From: CANLBN01 sp050633825
Lineage (GTDB): Bacteria > Pseudomonadota > Gammaproteobacteria > Pseudomonadales > Cellvibrionaceae
Assembly: GCA_050633825.1 (NCBI GenBank)
Contig: JBOEHG010000040.1
Coordinates: 6,605 to 70,604, forward strand
Direction of reading: 5' to 3'
DNA: 64,000 nt
The position numbers and the translations under genes were made by a program. Each line of letters begins with the position of its first letter. Positions within the stretch are counted from its first letter, which is position 1. The notes beneath the pieces are model-generated. The model made no database searches. It worked only from the letters and a program-made list of their open reading frames with translations, and was not told the DNA's origin. Positions 41,884 to 50,427 of the stretch are shown piece by piece.

Positions 41884-43233
41884 CTAACGATTAAAGAGCA
41901 ATCGCTGTGCAGGTAACGATGAGAGAAGTGAAGAATCAACAACCTTCTGACCATCAAAGACTTGTTGGCCATTAACCCATGTACTTTGTATACGCGAAGA
42001 AAATTGATGATTATGAAAAGGGGTCCAGGCACAATAGTAATGAGTATTACTATGGCTGACGTCTGTCGTTTGATTTAAATCGACTAACACCAAGTCGGCA
42101 TAATAACCCTCGCGAATATAGCCACGTTCATTTACCGCATAACGAATAGCAGGGTTATGAGCCGTTTTTTCAACGACCTTTTCCAAGCTAAGACGCTTGT
42201 GCTTAACATGGTCCAGTAAGCTTAATAAAGCATGCTCAACCAAAGGCAAACCAGCAGGTGCCTGATTGTAGTCAACTTGCTTTTCCTCCAAGGTATGGGG
42301 CGCATGGTCGGTGGCAATAATATCAATTTGATTTGTATGTAACGCTTGTATCAAGGCATCACGATCAGTTACCGACTTAATAGCTGGATTACATTTGATA
42401 AAATTTCCCAGCTGAGAATAGTCTTGGTCACTAAACCAAAGGTGGTGAACACAGGCCTCTGCAGTAATGTTTTTATTTTCTATTGGTCCAGCTTCAAATA
42501 AATTCAGTTCTTTTTCAGTAGTGATATGTAATACATGCAATTGACTGCGATACTTTTTAGCTAAATTAACAGCATAGGATGAGGAGGTAAAACACGCTTC
42601 AGTATCGCGTATAACTGGGTGGTCATCTATAGTTGGCTGCCTTAAAGCCCGTACTTTTTTGAGATTACTTGCGATAACCGGGCCACTTTCGCAATGGGTG
42701 ACAATTAACACAGGACTTTCGCGAAAAATGGCATCTAAGGCCTGAGGGTTTTCAACTAACAGGTCACCCGTAGAGGCCCCCATAAAAACTTTTACTCCGC
42801 AATGCTTTTTAGGGTCTAATAATTGTATTTGCTCAAGATTATCTTCCGTTGCCCCCAAATAAAACCCATAGTTCGCCATTGAGCAGTGCTCGGCAATAGC
42901 GTATTTTTTTTCTAAGGCCTCAATAGAGGTAGTGGCTGGGTTAACATTCGGCATTTCCATATAGCTGGTGATACCACCGGCAACAGCAGCACGAGATTCG
43001 CTGGCAATGCTACCTTTATGGGTTAAACCGGGCTCACGAAAATGCACTTGATCATCGATCATTCCAGGTAATAGACACTGGCCTTGTGCATCGAGGATAA
43101 TATCGTCTGGCAAAGCAGCGATATCATTATCTATCTTATCAATGCGCTGCCCTTTAATTCTCACATCGGCTTCGATGACACGCCCATCATTAACAACCTG
43201 AGCATGTTTAATCAGGGTTTGTTTCTGTGTCAT
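41884..43233 (-). CDS. pyrC: Dihydroorotase (PyrC-type paralogue) in the zinc region
   Basis: 449-aa amidohydrolase that cyclises carbamoyl aspartate to dihydroorotate in pyrimidine synthesis. The metal-site motif, usually DxHxHxR, reads D60-D61-Q62-V63-H64-F65-R66, so the first histidine is glutamine. Later elements are KVFMGAS (carbamylated lysine), VTHCE, LHVLHITT and IIATDHAPHT. Bacteroidetes dihydroorotases share the DDQVHFREPG form. It heads a minus-strand run with a small protein and a COG0523 GTPase. Zur-linked pyrC duplicates are known; this variant site may reduce zinc need. Confidence 0.85.
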   Translation of the reverse strand: MTQKQTLIKHAQVVNDGRVIEADVRIKGQRIDKIDNDIAALPDDIILDAQGQCLLPGMIDDQVHFREPGLTHKGSIASESRAAVAGGITSYMEMPNVNPATTSIEALEKKYAIAEHCSMANYGFYLGATEDNLEQIQLLDPKKHCGVKVFMGASTGDLLVENPQALDAIFRESPVLIVTHCESGPVIASNLKKVRALRQPTIDDHPVIRDTEACFTSSSYAVNLAKKYRSQLHVLHITTEKELNLFEAGPIENKNITAEACVHHLWFSDQDYSQLGNFIKCNPAIKSVTDRDALIQALHTNQIDIIATDHAPHTLEEKQVDYNQAPAGLPLVEHALLSLLDHVKHKRLSLEKVVEKTAHNPAIRYAVNERGYIREGYYADLVLVDLNQTTDVSHSNTHYYCAWTPFHNHQFSSRIQSTWVNGQQVFDGQKVVDSSLLSSLPAQRLLFNR

Positions 43234-43265
43234 TGATAAAATACCTGTTTTGATAATTGAGGCAT

Positions 43266-43287
43266 TAATGATAATGCACTATCATTA
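43266..43287. promoter_or_regulatory. Palindrome in the pyrC/Fur-like divergent promoter
   Basis: TAATGATA-ATGCAC-TATCATTA: perfect 8-bp arms with a 6-base centre, in the 85 bp between divergent genes, one of which encodes a Fur-family regulator. It resembles neither the 16-bp Zur box nor a full Fur box and may be a site for the regulator encoded at 43319. Confidence 0.55.
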
Positions 43288-43318
43288 GCGTCTCAAGCTT
43301 TAATAAAGCGATATAGGA

Positions 43319-43711
43319 ATGCTTATGCATCAACAACGGCAAACAAGGCAAAGGCAAGTGATTGAAACCATGCTAAGGCAAGCAGATCGTCCTCTATTGC
43401 CCAAAGAGTTGCTAAGCAAAGCACAGCAGTCATTGCCTCAACTGGGCATCGCAACGGTGTTTCGTACTTTAAAGAAAATGGTCGATGAGGGCGGCGCCAA
43501 AGTCGTTTGCTTACCCGGTGATAGCCCCCGGTACGAACGCTCTGATTTAGCCCATCACCATCACTTTAAATGTCATCAATGTGAATCTGTGTTTGAAGTT
43601 CACGGGTGCCCAGGGCATCTTGAACAATTATTGCCTCAAGGCTTTCAATTGACCGACCATGAAATTACACTATTCGGTCGCTGCGCTGATTGTGCTATCA
43701 ACCATTCATAA
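43319..43711 (+). CDS. Second Fur-family regulator
   Basis: 130-aa Fur-family protein (start two codons later, MHQQRQTRQR, is also possible). Winged helix: QRQVIETMLRQADRPLLPKELL and LGIATVFRTLKKMVDEGG. The regulatory domain has HHHHF, CHQCESVFEVHGC and CADC. It is shorter than the Zur at 36033 and lacks that protein's N-terminal extension. It is divergent from pyrC and is followed closely by an M23 peptidase gene. It may be a second zinc sensor or respond to another metal or to peroxide; the sequence alone does not decide. Confidence 0.85.
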   Translation: MLMHQQRQTRQRQVIETMLRQADRPLLPKELLSKAQQSLPQLGIATVFRTLKKMVDEGGAKVVCLPGDSPRYERSDLAHHHHFKCHQCESVFEVHGCPGHLEQLLPQGFQLTDHEITLFGRCADCAINHS

Positions 43712-43746
43712 GAACTTACTCCAGCCATCGGAATGCTCTAAGCGCT

Positions 43747-45081
43747 ATGCCAACATCCAAACAAACCCTATTTATACCCTATAAACATCTAGTACTCGTT
43801 CTTACTCTACTTTTTATCCTTATTGCTCATTGGTTTTATACACCACAGGCGGCTAGCCTGACCCAAGATTCAACAACTGCCATCCCTTTAAATCTTCCTC
43901 TAAGCCTCACAGAGAATATTGATCAAATCAGTACAAACCCAAAGATCATTGCCCAAGATGCAATGACAAAAGTTGTTGAGCCACCAGAAAAAAACGAGGA
44001 TAAAGTCGTTATTCGTCAGGGTGATATTCTCAGCCTTCTATTTGATCAATATAATCTGGGGCAAACAACCTTACGTAATATTCTAAGTGCAGACGAATCG
44101 TTACTGGCACTGGAAACACTCCGTCCCGGGCAAATACTCTACTTTCGCTATAAAGAAAATACACAGTACCTAAAAGAAATGGAGCTCTATAAACACGCAG
44201 GCCACCGTATTATCTATCGGCGAATTGAAGATAACGTTTTTAATTATGAAACGATCATTCAAGAAGGAGAATGGCTTAACAAACGAATAGAGGGAAAAGT
44301 TGAAAATACCTTTTATCTATCAGCACAACGCGCCGGCTTAACAGAAACAGAAGCAGGAGCGATTACGAGAATTTTTCAGGACCAACTGGATTTTTCTCGC
44401 GCCATTCGTAAAGGGGATAAATTTCAAATCGTTCGCAGTGTGCAAATGATTGATGGTCAACCAACGGGACAAACTCGAATCGATAGTGCTCGAATACAAC
44501 GACGCGCCCATGAACATACAGCCTTTTTATTTGATGATGGTCGCTACTATGATAAACAGGGGAAAAGCCTGGCGCGTGCTTTTACGCGAACACCTTTAGC
44601 AAAGAACTATAGAATTAGCTCTTCTTTTAATCCAAGGCGAGTTCATCCTGTAACCGGCCGTATAGCACCCCATAACGGAACTGACTTTGCGACACCAACC
44701 GGTACGAAGGTACTTTCCACCGGTGACGGCGTAGTTACTCGTGTAGGCAGTCACCCTTTTGCAGGACACTATATTGATATTAAACACGGCGGACAATACA
44801 AAACCCGTTATTTGCACTTGCATAAAATACTAGTGCGCCGAGGCGAATCTATTAGCCGAGGACAAGCTATAGCACTATCCGGTAATAGTGGACGTTCTAC
44901 CGGACCACATCTCCATTTTGAATTACACATTTATGGTCGCCCAGTTGACCCGATGAAAGCAAAAATCCCTATCACTAAATCAATAGCTAAAAAGTACAAA
45001 CATATTTTTGCAAAAAAAGTAACAGAGCAAACATTATTACTGGATACTGCAACGGAAATAGCGGTTAGGCAGGATAATTGA
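43747..45081 (+). CDS. M23 peptidoglycan endopeptidase (MepM/ShyB type)
   Basis: 444 aa from ATG at 43747: one N-terminal membrane anchor (about 10-32), an OapA/LysM-like region starting near VVIRQGDILSLLFDQYNLGQ, and a C-terminal LytM/M23 domain with HNGTDFATPTGT, LHLHK and the GNSGRSTGPHLHFELH zinc-site motif, all intact. These enzymes cut peptidoglycan cross-links. Vibrio cholerae makes a Zur-controlled member (ShyB) for zinc starvation, and E. coli mepM lies beside znuA; its place after a Fur-family gene in the zinc region suggests the same link here. Confidence 0.88.
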   Translation: MPTSKQTLFIPYKHLVLVLTLLFILIAHWFYTPQAASLTQDSTTAIPLNLPLSLTENIDQISTNPKIIAQDAMTKVVEPPEKNEDKVVIRQGDILSLLFDQYNLGQTTLRNILSADESLLALETLRPGQILYFRYKENTQYLKEMELYKHAGHRIIYRRIEDNVFNYETIIQEGEWLNKRIEGKVENTFYLSAQRAGLTETEAGAITRIFQDQLDFSRAIRKGDKFQIVRSVQMIDGQPTGQTRIDSARIQRRAHEHTAFLFDDGRYYDKQGKSLARAFTRTPLAKNYRISSSFNPRRVHPVTGRIAPHNGTDFATPTGTKVLSTGDGVVTRVGSHPFAGHYIDIKHGGQYKTRYLHLHKILVRRGESISRGQAIALSGNSGRSTGPHLHFELHIYGRPVDPMKAKIPITKSIAKKYKHIFAKKVTEQTLLLDTATEIAVRQDN

Positions 45082-45271
45082 TACTAAATTATCAACACTT
45101 TTTCAGTTATATTCCTAATAAAATTAACAAGAGCAATGACATTTGTATTGATTTTTAACTAAACCACTGAAATGGGTTCGCCAGAATTTGTTAAGCTGAA
45201 AATTTAGCTAATATGCCAAGTGCTAGAGAGGAAATTTCTATAAAAGAGTAGAAAGTATTGGATAATTTATT

Positions 45272-46018
45272 TTAGAGAGAAGGTTTTTTTTCTTGTTTTA
45301 TTTTATCCAGCCCCTCTTGTAACTTTGCGATAATACTATCGTCAACGTCTTTACTGAAGGCATAATAAAGTCCAGTAGAACCAAGAATATGAGCAACACG
45401 ATAATTATCAAGGCTCTCACCAATTTCAACTAATAATTCTTTTGCTGTATCTTCGGGATAGGCCCAAAAGGTAACTCGATCTTTAGCAAGCATTCTAGCC
45501 ATGGAGTAAGGTTTTGAACTACGAAAGAGTAATCGACTGGGCACTTTTTGTGAAAGAATAAGGTGCTCGCCGATATCATCTCTAACAACACCGACTGTTT
45601 GTGTAATGTCTGCCATTTTCTCAAAAGGTCTAACGATGGTTGACTTTTTAGCGAGTAAAACGATACGGATTTCATCCAGCGGCCCGACCCATTTAAATAA
45701 CGCTTCTCTTTCTGGTGAACGACTGGTACTAAATAATAAGGTATTTGGGCCAGCAACAGCTGTATTAAATGCGCGAGCCCAGGGAACAAGATTGATTTGA
45801 CTCTTTTTAATGGGGCTACCCACCACCTTACTGGCTCTTAATAACAAATCGACGGCCATACCCGTTAATTCACCGTTCTCTTTGTAGTTATAAGGTGGGT
45901 ACTCTTCTGTCAGTATGGTCAACTGGTCAAAATCACTGGCATAAGTACCAAAACTCATCAGCCCAAAGAGAGCAATTGCAACTAGGTTTTTATGCAACCA
46001 ACAGGTTATGCAAGCCAT
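45272..46018 (-). CDS. Orphan family-3 periplasmic binding protein
   Basis: 248 aa with a signal peptide ending near GTYASDF. TEEYPPYNYKENGELTGMAVDLL, PWARAFNTAVAG and STSRSPEREALFKWVGPLDE place it in the same group as the HAMP-linked proteins at 13580 and 54766, though it is more distant and has no HAMP gene beside it. No permease is adjacent except the amino-acid importer 1 kb away. Ligand unknown. The 190 bp before its stop on the left (45082-45271) hold nothing recognised. Confidence 0.82.
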   Translation of the reverse strand: MACITCWLHKNLVAIALFGLMSFGTYASDFDQLTILTEEYPPYNYKENGELTGMAVDLLLRASKVVGSPIKKSQINLVPWARAFNTAVAGPNTLLFSTSRSPEREALFKWVGPLDEIRIVLLAKKSTIVRPFEKMADITQTVGVVRDDIGEHLILSQKVPSRLLFRSSKPYSMARMLAKDRVTFWAYPEDTAKELLVEIGESLDNYRVAHILGSTGLYYAFSKDVDDSIIAKLQEGLDKIKQEKKPSL

Positions 46019-46114
46019 GATAATGCCGATTTATAAAGCAATAGGGGTATTTCTATAATGATAGTCGACACGGAGGCGTTGTAAAGACAGAGAGAAAGGT
46101 CGCAACTCACCTGA

Positions 46115-46999
46115 CTACTTATTGACGGCCTTTAATTGCTGCACAGCAAGGCCCGCAATAATGACACTCAAACCGACAAATGTAGATATCTGTAGCGGCT
46201 CACCCAAGACCTTATGAATAATAAACAAACTGATTACCGGAGATAGAAATATTAATGAGCTAATACGTGCAGTATATTGTGTTTTTTGAAGGGCTAAAGT
46301 CCACAAAATAAAGGTAAAACCCATTTCAAATAAACCAATATAGGCCATGCTGGCAATAGCACTGTAGGAGTAGTTAAAAGTTGCCCCCGTTAATGAGGCT
46401 ATTATCACAAGTACCGGCAAGGCAAATAAAAAGTTATGAAATAACGCAATGACTGGCGGGCGATCATCTCCCATATTAACTAACCAGTACCCTGCCCAGA
46501 TCCCAGTACTTAACAGTGCTAACAGTACACCGAAATAGTCCAGTTCACCGGTCATATTTTTTCCAGCTATGGAGATAATAAAAACGCCGGCGTAGGCTAA
46601 TATCATACCGAAAATGTCATAGCGTGTTATTTTTTTTCCCAATACAGGAATAGCAATCAAACCAAGGACAATACCCCAAGTGTAATTAATGGGTTGGGCG
46701 ACTTGGGCGGGTAATCTGTCATAGGCCTCAAACAAAACGAGGTAATAAACGACAGGATTTAATAAACCCAGTTTAATTGAGAATATTCGGTACTGCCAAA
46801 GTGACGCAATAGCTTTTCCCCATTGCTTTTTACACACTAATATCAGAGATAAGGCCAGAACAGAAAAAAAACACGCCCCGGTAAGGAGCGCGATAATGGA
46901 GGTTAGTTGAAGACCAATTTTAAAAACAGATGCAACTGTTGACCACAACAGTACGGCTGTTAGACCGTAACCCAATGCATGTAATTCAGATTTTTGCAT
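46115..46999 (-). CDS. EamA/DMT-superfamily transporter
   Basis: 294 aa with ten hydrophobic segments in two EamA repeats. The start (GYGLTAVLLWSTVASVFKIGLQ) and second repeat (YFGVLLALLSTGIWAGYWLVN) are typical. These proteins export or import small metabolites such as amino acids. It lies 73 bp after the ATPase gene of the amino-acid importer on the same strand, so it may export an amino acid or a related metabolite; the substrate is not visible. Confidence 0.87.
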   Translation of the reverse strand: MQKSELHALGYGLTAVLLWSTVASVFKIGLQLTSIIALLTGACFFSVLALSLILVCKKQWGKAIASLWQYRIFSIKLGLLNPVVYYLVLFEAYDRLPAQVAQPINYTWGIVLGLIAIPVLGKKITRYDIFGMILAYAGVFIISIAGKNMTGELDYFGVLLALLSTGIWAGYWLVNMGDDRPPVIALFHNFLFALPVLVIIASLTGATFNYSYSAIASMAYIGLFEMGFTFILWTLALQKTQYTARISSLIFLSPVISLFIIHKVLGEPLQISTFVGLSVIIAGLAVQQLKAVNK

Positions 47000-47072
47000 A
47001 TATTGTTAGAAGTACTTTTCTTATAAACGACCGTCTCGCTAACAACTGCTTCTCTAATGAATGCAAATGGTA

Positions 47073-47804
47073 TTAGCGTACTTTTGCCAAGAACTTTTGT
47101 GTATGTTCACTTTGTGGGTTATTCAGAATTTCATCAGGTGTACCCACTTCTTCCATAATACCCTGGTGGAAATAAGCCACCCTGTCTGATACATCACGCG
47201 CAAAGCCCATTTCGTGGGTAACCACGATCATAGTCATACCGTCACTGGCAAGTAAGCGCATAGTGTCTAACACTTCACCTACTAGTTCAGGATCTAAAGC
47301 AGAAGTGGCCTCATCAAATAACATATAACGTGGTTCCATTGCCAGCGCACGGGCAATTGCCAAACGTTGCTGCTGACCACCTGACAGAGCCGACGGGTAA
47401 TTACTTAACTTATCAGCTAAACCAACGTGCTTTAATTGTTTTTCAGCTAATTCCATTGCATCACTTTTACTGATGCTCTTGACTTTTTGAGGCGCCAAAG
47501 CTACGTTTTCCAAAGCCGTTAAATGCGGGAATGCATTCCATTGCTGGAATACCATGCCGATATTTTCTCTAAGCTTATTCAAGTTAGTACCCTTGGTATG
47601 GACATTGAAATCATCAACGATAATTTCTCCTTGATTAATTGGCTCCAGGCCATTGATGCAGTACAACAATGTTGATTTACCGGAACCGGAAGCCCCAATG
47701 ATGGTTAACACTTCACTATCAGCAACCTCTAAATCAATACCCTTAAGTACCTCGACATCGCCAAATGATTTATGAACATTTTTAATTTTAATCACTGCTG
47801 CCAC
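47073..47804 (-). CDS. Amino-acid ABC transporter ATPase (second system)
   Basis: 243 aa of the GlnQ/HisP group: Walker A GASGSGKST, signature LSGGQQQR, Walker B YMLFDEATSALD and VVTHEMGFARDV. It overlaps the preceding permease by 13 bases and completes an importer with two permeases and a binding protein. The run lies directly downstream of putA and shares with it a repeated operator, so proline or a related compound is the likely cargo. Its Walker A reads GASGSG rather than the commoner GPSGSG. Confidence 0.9.
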   Translation of the reverse strand: MAAVIKIKNVHKSFGDVEVLKGIDLEVADSEVLTIIGASGSGKSTLLYCINGLEPINQGEIIVDDFNVHTKGTNLNKLRENIGMVFQQWNAFPHLTALENVALAPQKVKSISKSDAMELAEKQLKHVGLADKLSNYPSALSGGQQQRLAIARALAMEPRYMLFDEATSALDPELVGEVLDTMRLLASDGMTMIVVTHEMGFARDVSDRVAYFHQGIMEEVGTPDEILNNPQSEHTQKFLAKVR

Positions 47805-48454
47805 CTTTTCTCTATGTAACTACCTGCTTTTGCGATAGGGTATGAAAGTAAAAAATAAAATAGCCCTGCGATGGCTAAGATTGTAAATGTTTCTGCTGTA
47901 CGGGTAATAAGTATCTGTGATGCTTTAAGTAACTCGATATAACCGATAACAGAAACCAAAGCGGAGTCTTTTAATACGCTCAGCGCAATACCCACCCACG
48001 ATGGGAAAACTGCACGCAAACCAATGGGCCAAACGACGCAACGCATATCCTGCCAGTAAGTCATGCCTAATGAACGTGATGCCCTGCGCATAGGCCCGGG
48101 AACTGATTCAATACCACTACGCGCCGCTTGCGCAACTAGCGCTGATGTATAAATGGATAAAATAATCGTACCTGACCAAAATGCAGGGAGCGGGTAACCT
48201 GCAATAGAAATAAAACTATCAAATAGGATCAGCTGTATTATCAACGGTACACTTCGAAACACATCGAGAATACTATTAGTAACCCACTTAGCAATGATAT
48301 TACCTTCGTTGATCATCCAGCCAAAAATAATACCTAACACTGTACCTGCACTAATCGCGATGGCTGATATTTCCAGTGTTTTCAGTGCAGCTTCGCCCAA
48401 AAAGAGCAGGTCTTTAGGCTGCAAGTCACCAAATACTTGAATTGTTGTGCTCAC
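47792..48454 (-). CDS. Amino-acid ABC transporter permease B (second system)
   Basis: 220-aa HisMQ permease. A GTG start at 48454 (VSTTIQVFGDLQ) is chosen because AGGAGG stands six to seven bases before it; a longer frame reaches into the upstream gene without such a site. DVFRSVPLIIQLILFD and the EAA loop RASRSLGMTYWQDMRCVVWPIGLR are typical. Cytoplasmic-membrane channel half. Confidence 0.88.
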   Translation of the reverse strand: MSTTIQVFGDLQPKDLLFLGEAALKTLEISAIAISAGTVLGIIFGWMINEGNIIAKWVTNSILDVFRSVPLIIQLILFDSFISIAGYPLPAFWSGTIILSIYTSALVAQAARSGIESVPGPMRRASRSLGMTYWQDMRCVVWPIGLRAVFPSWVGIALSVLKDSALVSVIGYIELLKASQILITRTAETFTILAIAGLFYFLLSYPIAKAGSYIEKRWQQ

Positions 48455-48464
48455 GAAATACCTC

Positions 48465-49127
48465 CTATTGACCTTTAAACAAACGCCATGCAATTAACTT
48501 CATCACGCCTAGAGCAATTTTGGCGATAATGTAGTAAATAATGGCTGTTGCTGCAAAAAATTCGAATGCACGGAATGTTTTTGAATACAAAAACTGTGTT
48601 TCACCTGATAGCTCACGAAGACCTACAAGCATCCCCAGCGAACTCATAAGAATGACCCAAATAAGTTGATTACTCATTGGATGATAAATGGCTCGTATTA
48701 CTTGAGGAACAATAATGTAATACTGCGCCTGGAAAAATGACATGCCCAATGAACGCGCCGAATTTAACTGCGCAGGGTGAATGGCATTAAAGCCTCCACG
48801 AAATGTCTCTGCCATATAACCCGCTGTATTAAATGACAGTGCCATTACTACAACTAGGTAAGAGTCAAGAATTATACCTATTGCAGCAAGGCCGAACTTA
48901 AAGAAAAACAATTGGAACAGTGCCGGCGTATTACGTGCAATTTCAATCCAGATACCAGCAAGAAATTTAACCGGCCACACTACGGATGTGCGTGCAAAAT
49001 AAAGGAATAGCCCAATAACAGAACCAATAAGCATTGATAATATGGAGACCTCGAGCGTTACCTGTGCTGATGATAAAATCTGAGGTAATGCCTGAAAAAC
49101 AGGTCGCCATAAAAATTGATAGTCCAC
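48465..49127 (-). CDS. Amino-acid ABC transporter permease A (second system)
   Basis: 220-aa HisMQ permease: SAQVTLEVSILSMLIGSVIGL, ARNTPALFQLFFFKFGL and the EAA loop NSARSLGMSFFQAQYYIIVPQ. It is separated from the binding-protein gene by 232 bp that contain a strong stem-loop, and from permease B by 10 bp holding that gene's ribosome-binding site. Confidence 0.88.
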   Translation of the reverse strand: MDYQFLWRPVFQALPQILSSAQVTLEVSILSMLIGSVIGLFLYFARTSVVWPVKFLAGIWIEIARNTPALFQLFFFKFGLAAIGIILDSYLVVVMALSFNTAGYMAETFRGGFNAIHPAQLNSARSLGMSFFQAQYYIIVPQVIRAIYHPMSNQLIWVILMSSLGMLVGLRELSGETQFLYSKTFRAFEFFAATAIIYYIIAKIALGVMKLIAWRLFKGQ

Positions 49128-49308
49128 GGGAACCCCCTAGTACATATTTGGACGAAAAGTGTCTTAACTTTTTAGTTGTAACTTCTTAGCTATAACTATT
49201 TCAAACAGTATCTTAATTTAAATAGAATGTTGACAGATAGAATGTCTCTGCCAACGATCATAAAGAGATAAGCTTTAAAGAGACTACACTCGTTATTCTT
49301 TTTAGTCT

Positions 49309-49337
49309 GGCAGTACTTTGAGAATCAAAGTACTGCC
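49309..49337 (-). other. Stem-loop between binding-protein and permease genes (second system)
   Basis: GGCAGTACTTTGA-GAA-TCAAAGTACTGCC: a perfect 13-bp stem with a 3-base loop, 23 bp after the binding-protein stop, with no T-run. It matches in design and place the stem-loop at 19028-19058, and probably lets the binding protein be made in excess over the permeases. Confidence 0.75.
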
Positions 49338-49359
49338 GTTCCATGAATTAGCGTACAAA

Positions 49360-50193
49360 TTAATAATAGGTACCAGGAGTAGTCATGTCTGGAGCCTGAC
49401 CACCAATCCACTTACCATATAACTCTTGGAAACGACCTGAACGAACCTGACGATTGATAAACAGATTCAGGTAACGAATCAAACCGTACTCCTTACGTAA
49501 GGTCATCATACCAACGATATCTGCACCAAAAGGAGCAACAGGGCCTAAGGTAACACCTTCAAATTTACCTGAGCTAATCGCATTAGCTGCTGCAGTATCG
49601 GTTACGATAACAGCATCAACAACATTGTTGGCAACAGCAAAAAATGACTCGTTTTCACTTTGGAAAGAAGTGTATTTGCCTTTAGAATCCTTCCAATTTT
49701 CTTCTTTATATTTTAAAAATTCACTTTCGTAGGTCGTTCCTATTGCAGCGGCTACGTTTTTATCTTTTAAATCTGCCCACGTTTTAATTACACCAGCATT
49801 CTTTTTAGAAACTAAAGCCTGAAACTGGAACTTCATGTAAGGGATAGTAAAACCAACTGTTTGAGCTCGTTCTAGAGTATCAGATGATGACGCAATAGCA
49901 ACATCAATTTTACCAGATACCAAACTTGGAATACGCTCTGCCCAAGTTAGTCCAACAATTTTATGTTTAATTTTCATACCTTTAGCTAAATCAACACACA
50001 TATCGACATCCATACCAACGGGGTTGTTATCGCCATCACGGAAACCCATTGGCGGAAAATCCAAAACGATACCGCAACGAATCACACCTTTGGATAAAAC
50101 ATCATCCAATTTATCTGCTGTCGCCTGACCTGCGGCCATTAAAAGACCTAAGCCTGCTAATACCAGGTTTTTCTTTATAGAGCTATTTTTCAT
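49360..50193 (-). CDS. Periplasmic binding protein of the second amino-acid importer
   Basis: Family-3 binding protein (277 aa). ATG at 50193 is used because AAGGTG is correctly spaced before it; a GTG at 50202 is less likely. Signal peptide ends near GQATADK. Mature landmarks are SKGVIRCGIVLDFPPMGF, GMDVDMCVDLAKGM, DVAIASSSDTLERAQ and IGTTYESEF. The two cysteines may pair. It is the first gene of its unit and has the TTGCGAAAACCTACAA element about 200 bp upstream. Confidence 0.88.
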   Translation of the reverse strand: MKNSSIKKNLVLAGLGLLMAAGQATADKLDDVLSKGVIRCGIVLDFPPMGFRDGDNNPVGMDVDMCVDLAKGMKIKHKIVGLTWAERIPSLVSGKIDVAIASSSDTLERAQTVGFTIPYMKFQFQALVSKKNAGVIKTWADLKDKNVAAAIGTTYESEFLKYKEENWKDSKGKYTSFQSENESFFAVANNVVDAVIVTDTAAANAISSGKFEGVTLGPVAPFGADIVGMMTLRKEYGLIRYLNLFINRQVRSGRFQELYGKWIGGQAPDMTTPGTYY

Positions 50194-50386
50194 TATTTTC
50201 ACCTTATTAACGTTATAAAAAATTATTGTTATTTCCTACGATATACCTGTGGAACTAATGTTGATTGTATAAACCCTTAACAAATACATAGTAAGTTGGT
50301 TAAATGCGATCATTTACAGGCTTTTTAAGTTTTTTATGGCCTAAAATGATAGTACAAGTTTATCAAAACTCAACTTCTTGACTTAT

Positions 50387-50418
50387 GAAAAACTATAATA
50401 TTTTGCGAAAACCTACAA
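50387..50418 (+). promoter_or_regulatory. Repeat operator upstream of the second ABC importer
   Basis: TTGCGAAAACCTACAA at 50403-50418, preceded by GAAAAACTATAA at 50387-50398, which matches the second half of it at 10 of 12 positions with a 20-base shift. The same element occurs before putA, the HAMP/binding-protein pair and the porin, always on the strand opposite to the regulated gene. Confidence 0.6.
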
Positions 50419-50427
50419 CTTTTGGCA

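Noticed and set aside
43690..43746. Longer start of the M23 gene overlapping the Fur-like gene.
   Set aside because: It adds a stretch without family character; the ATG at 43747 places the membrane anchor at a normal distance.
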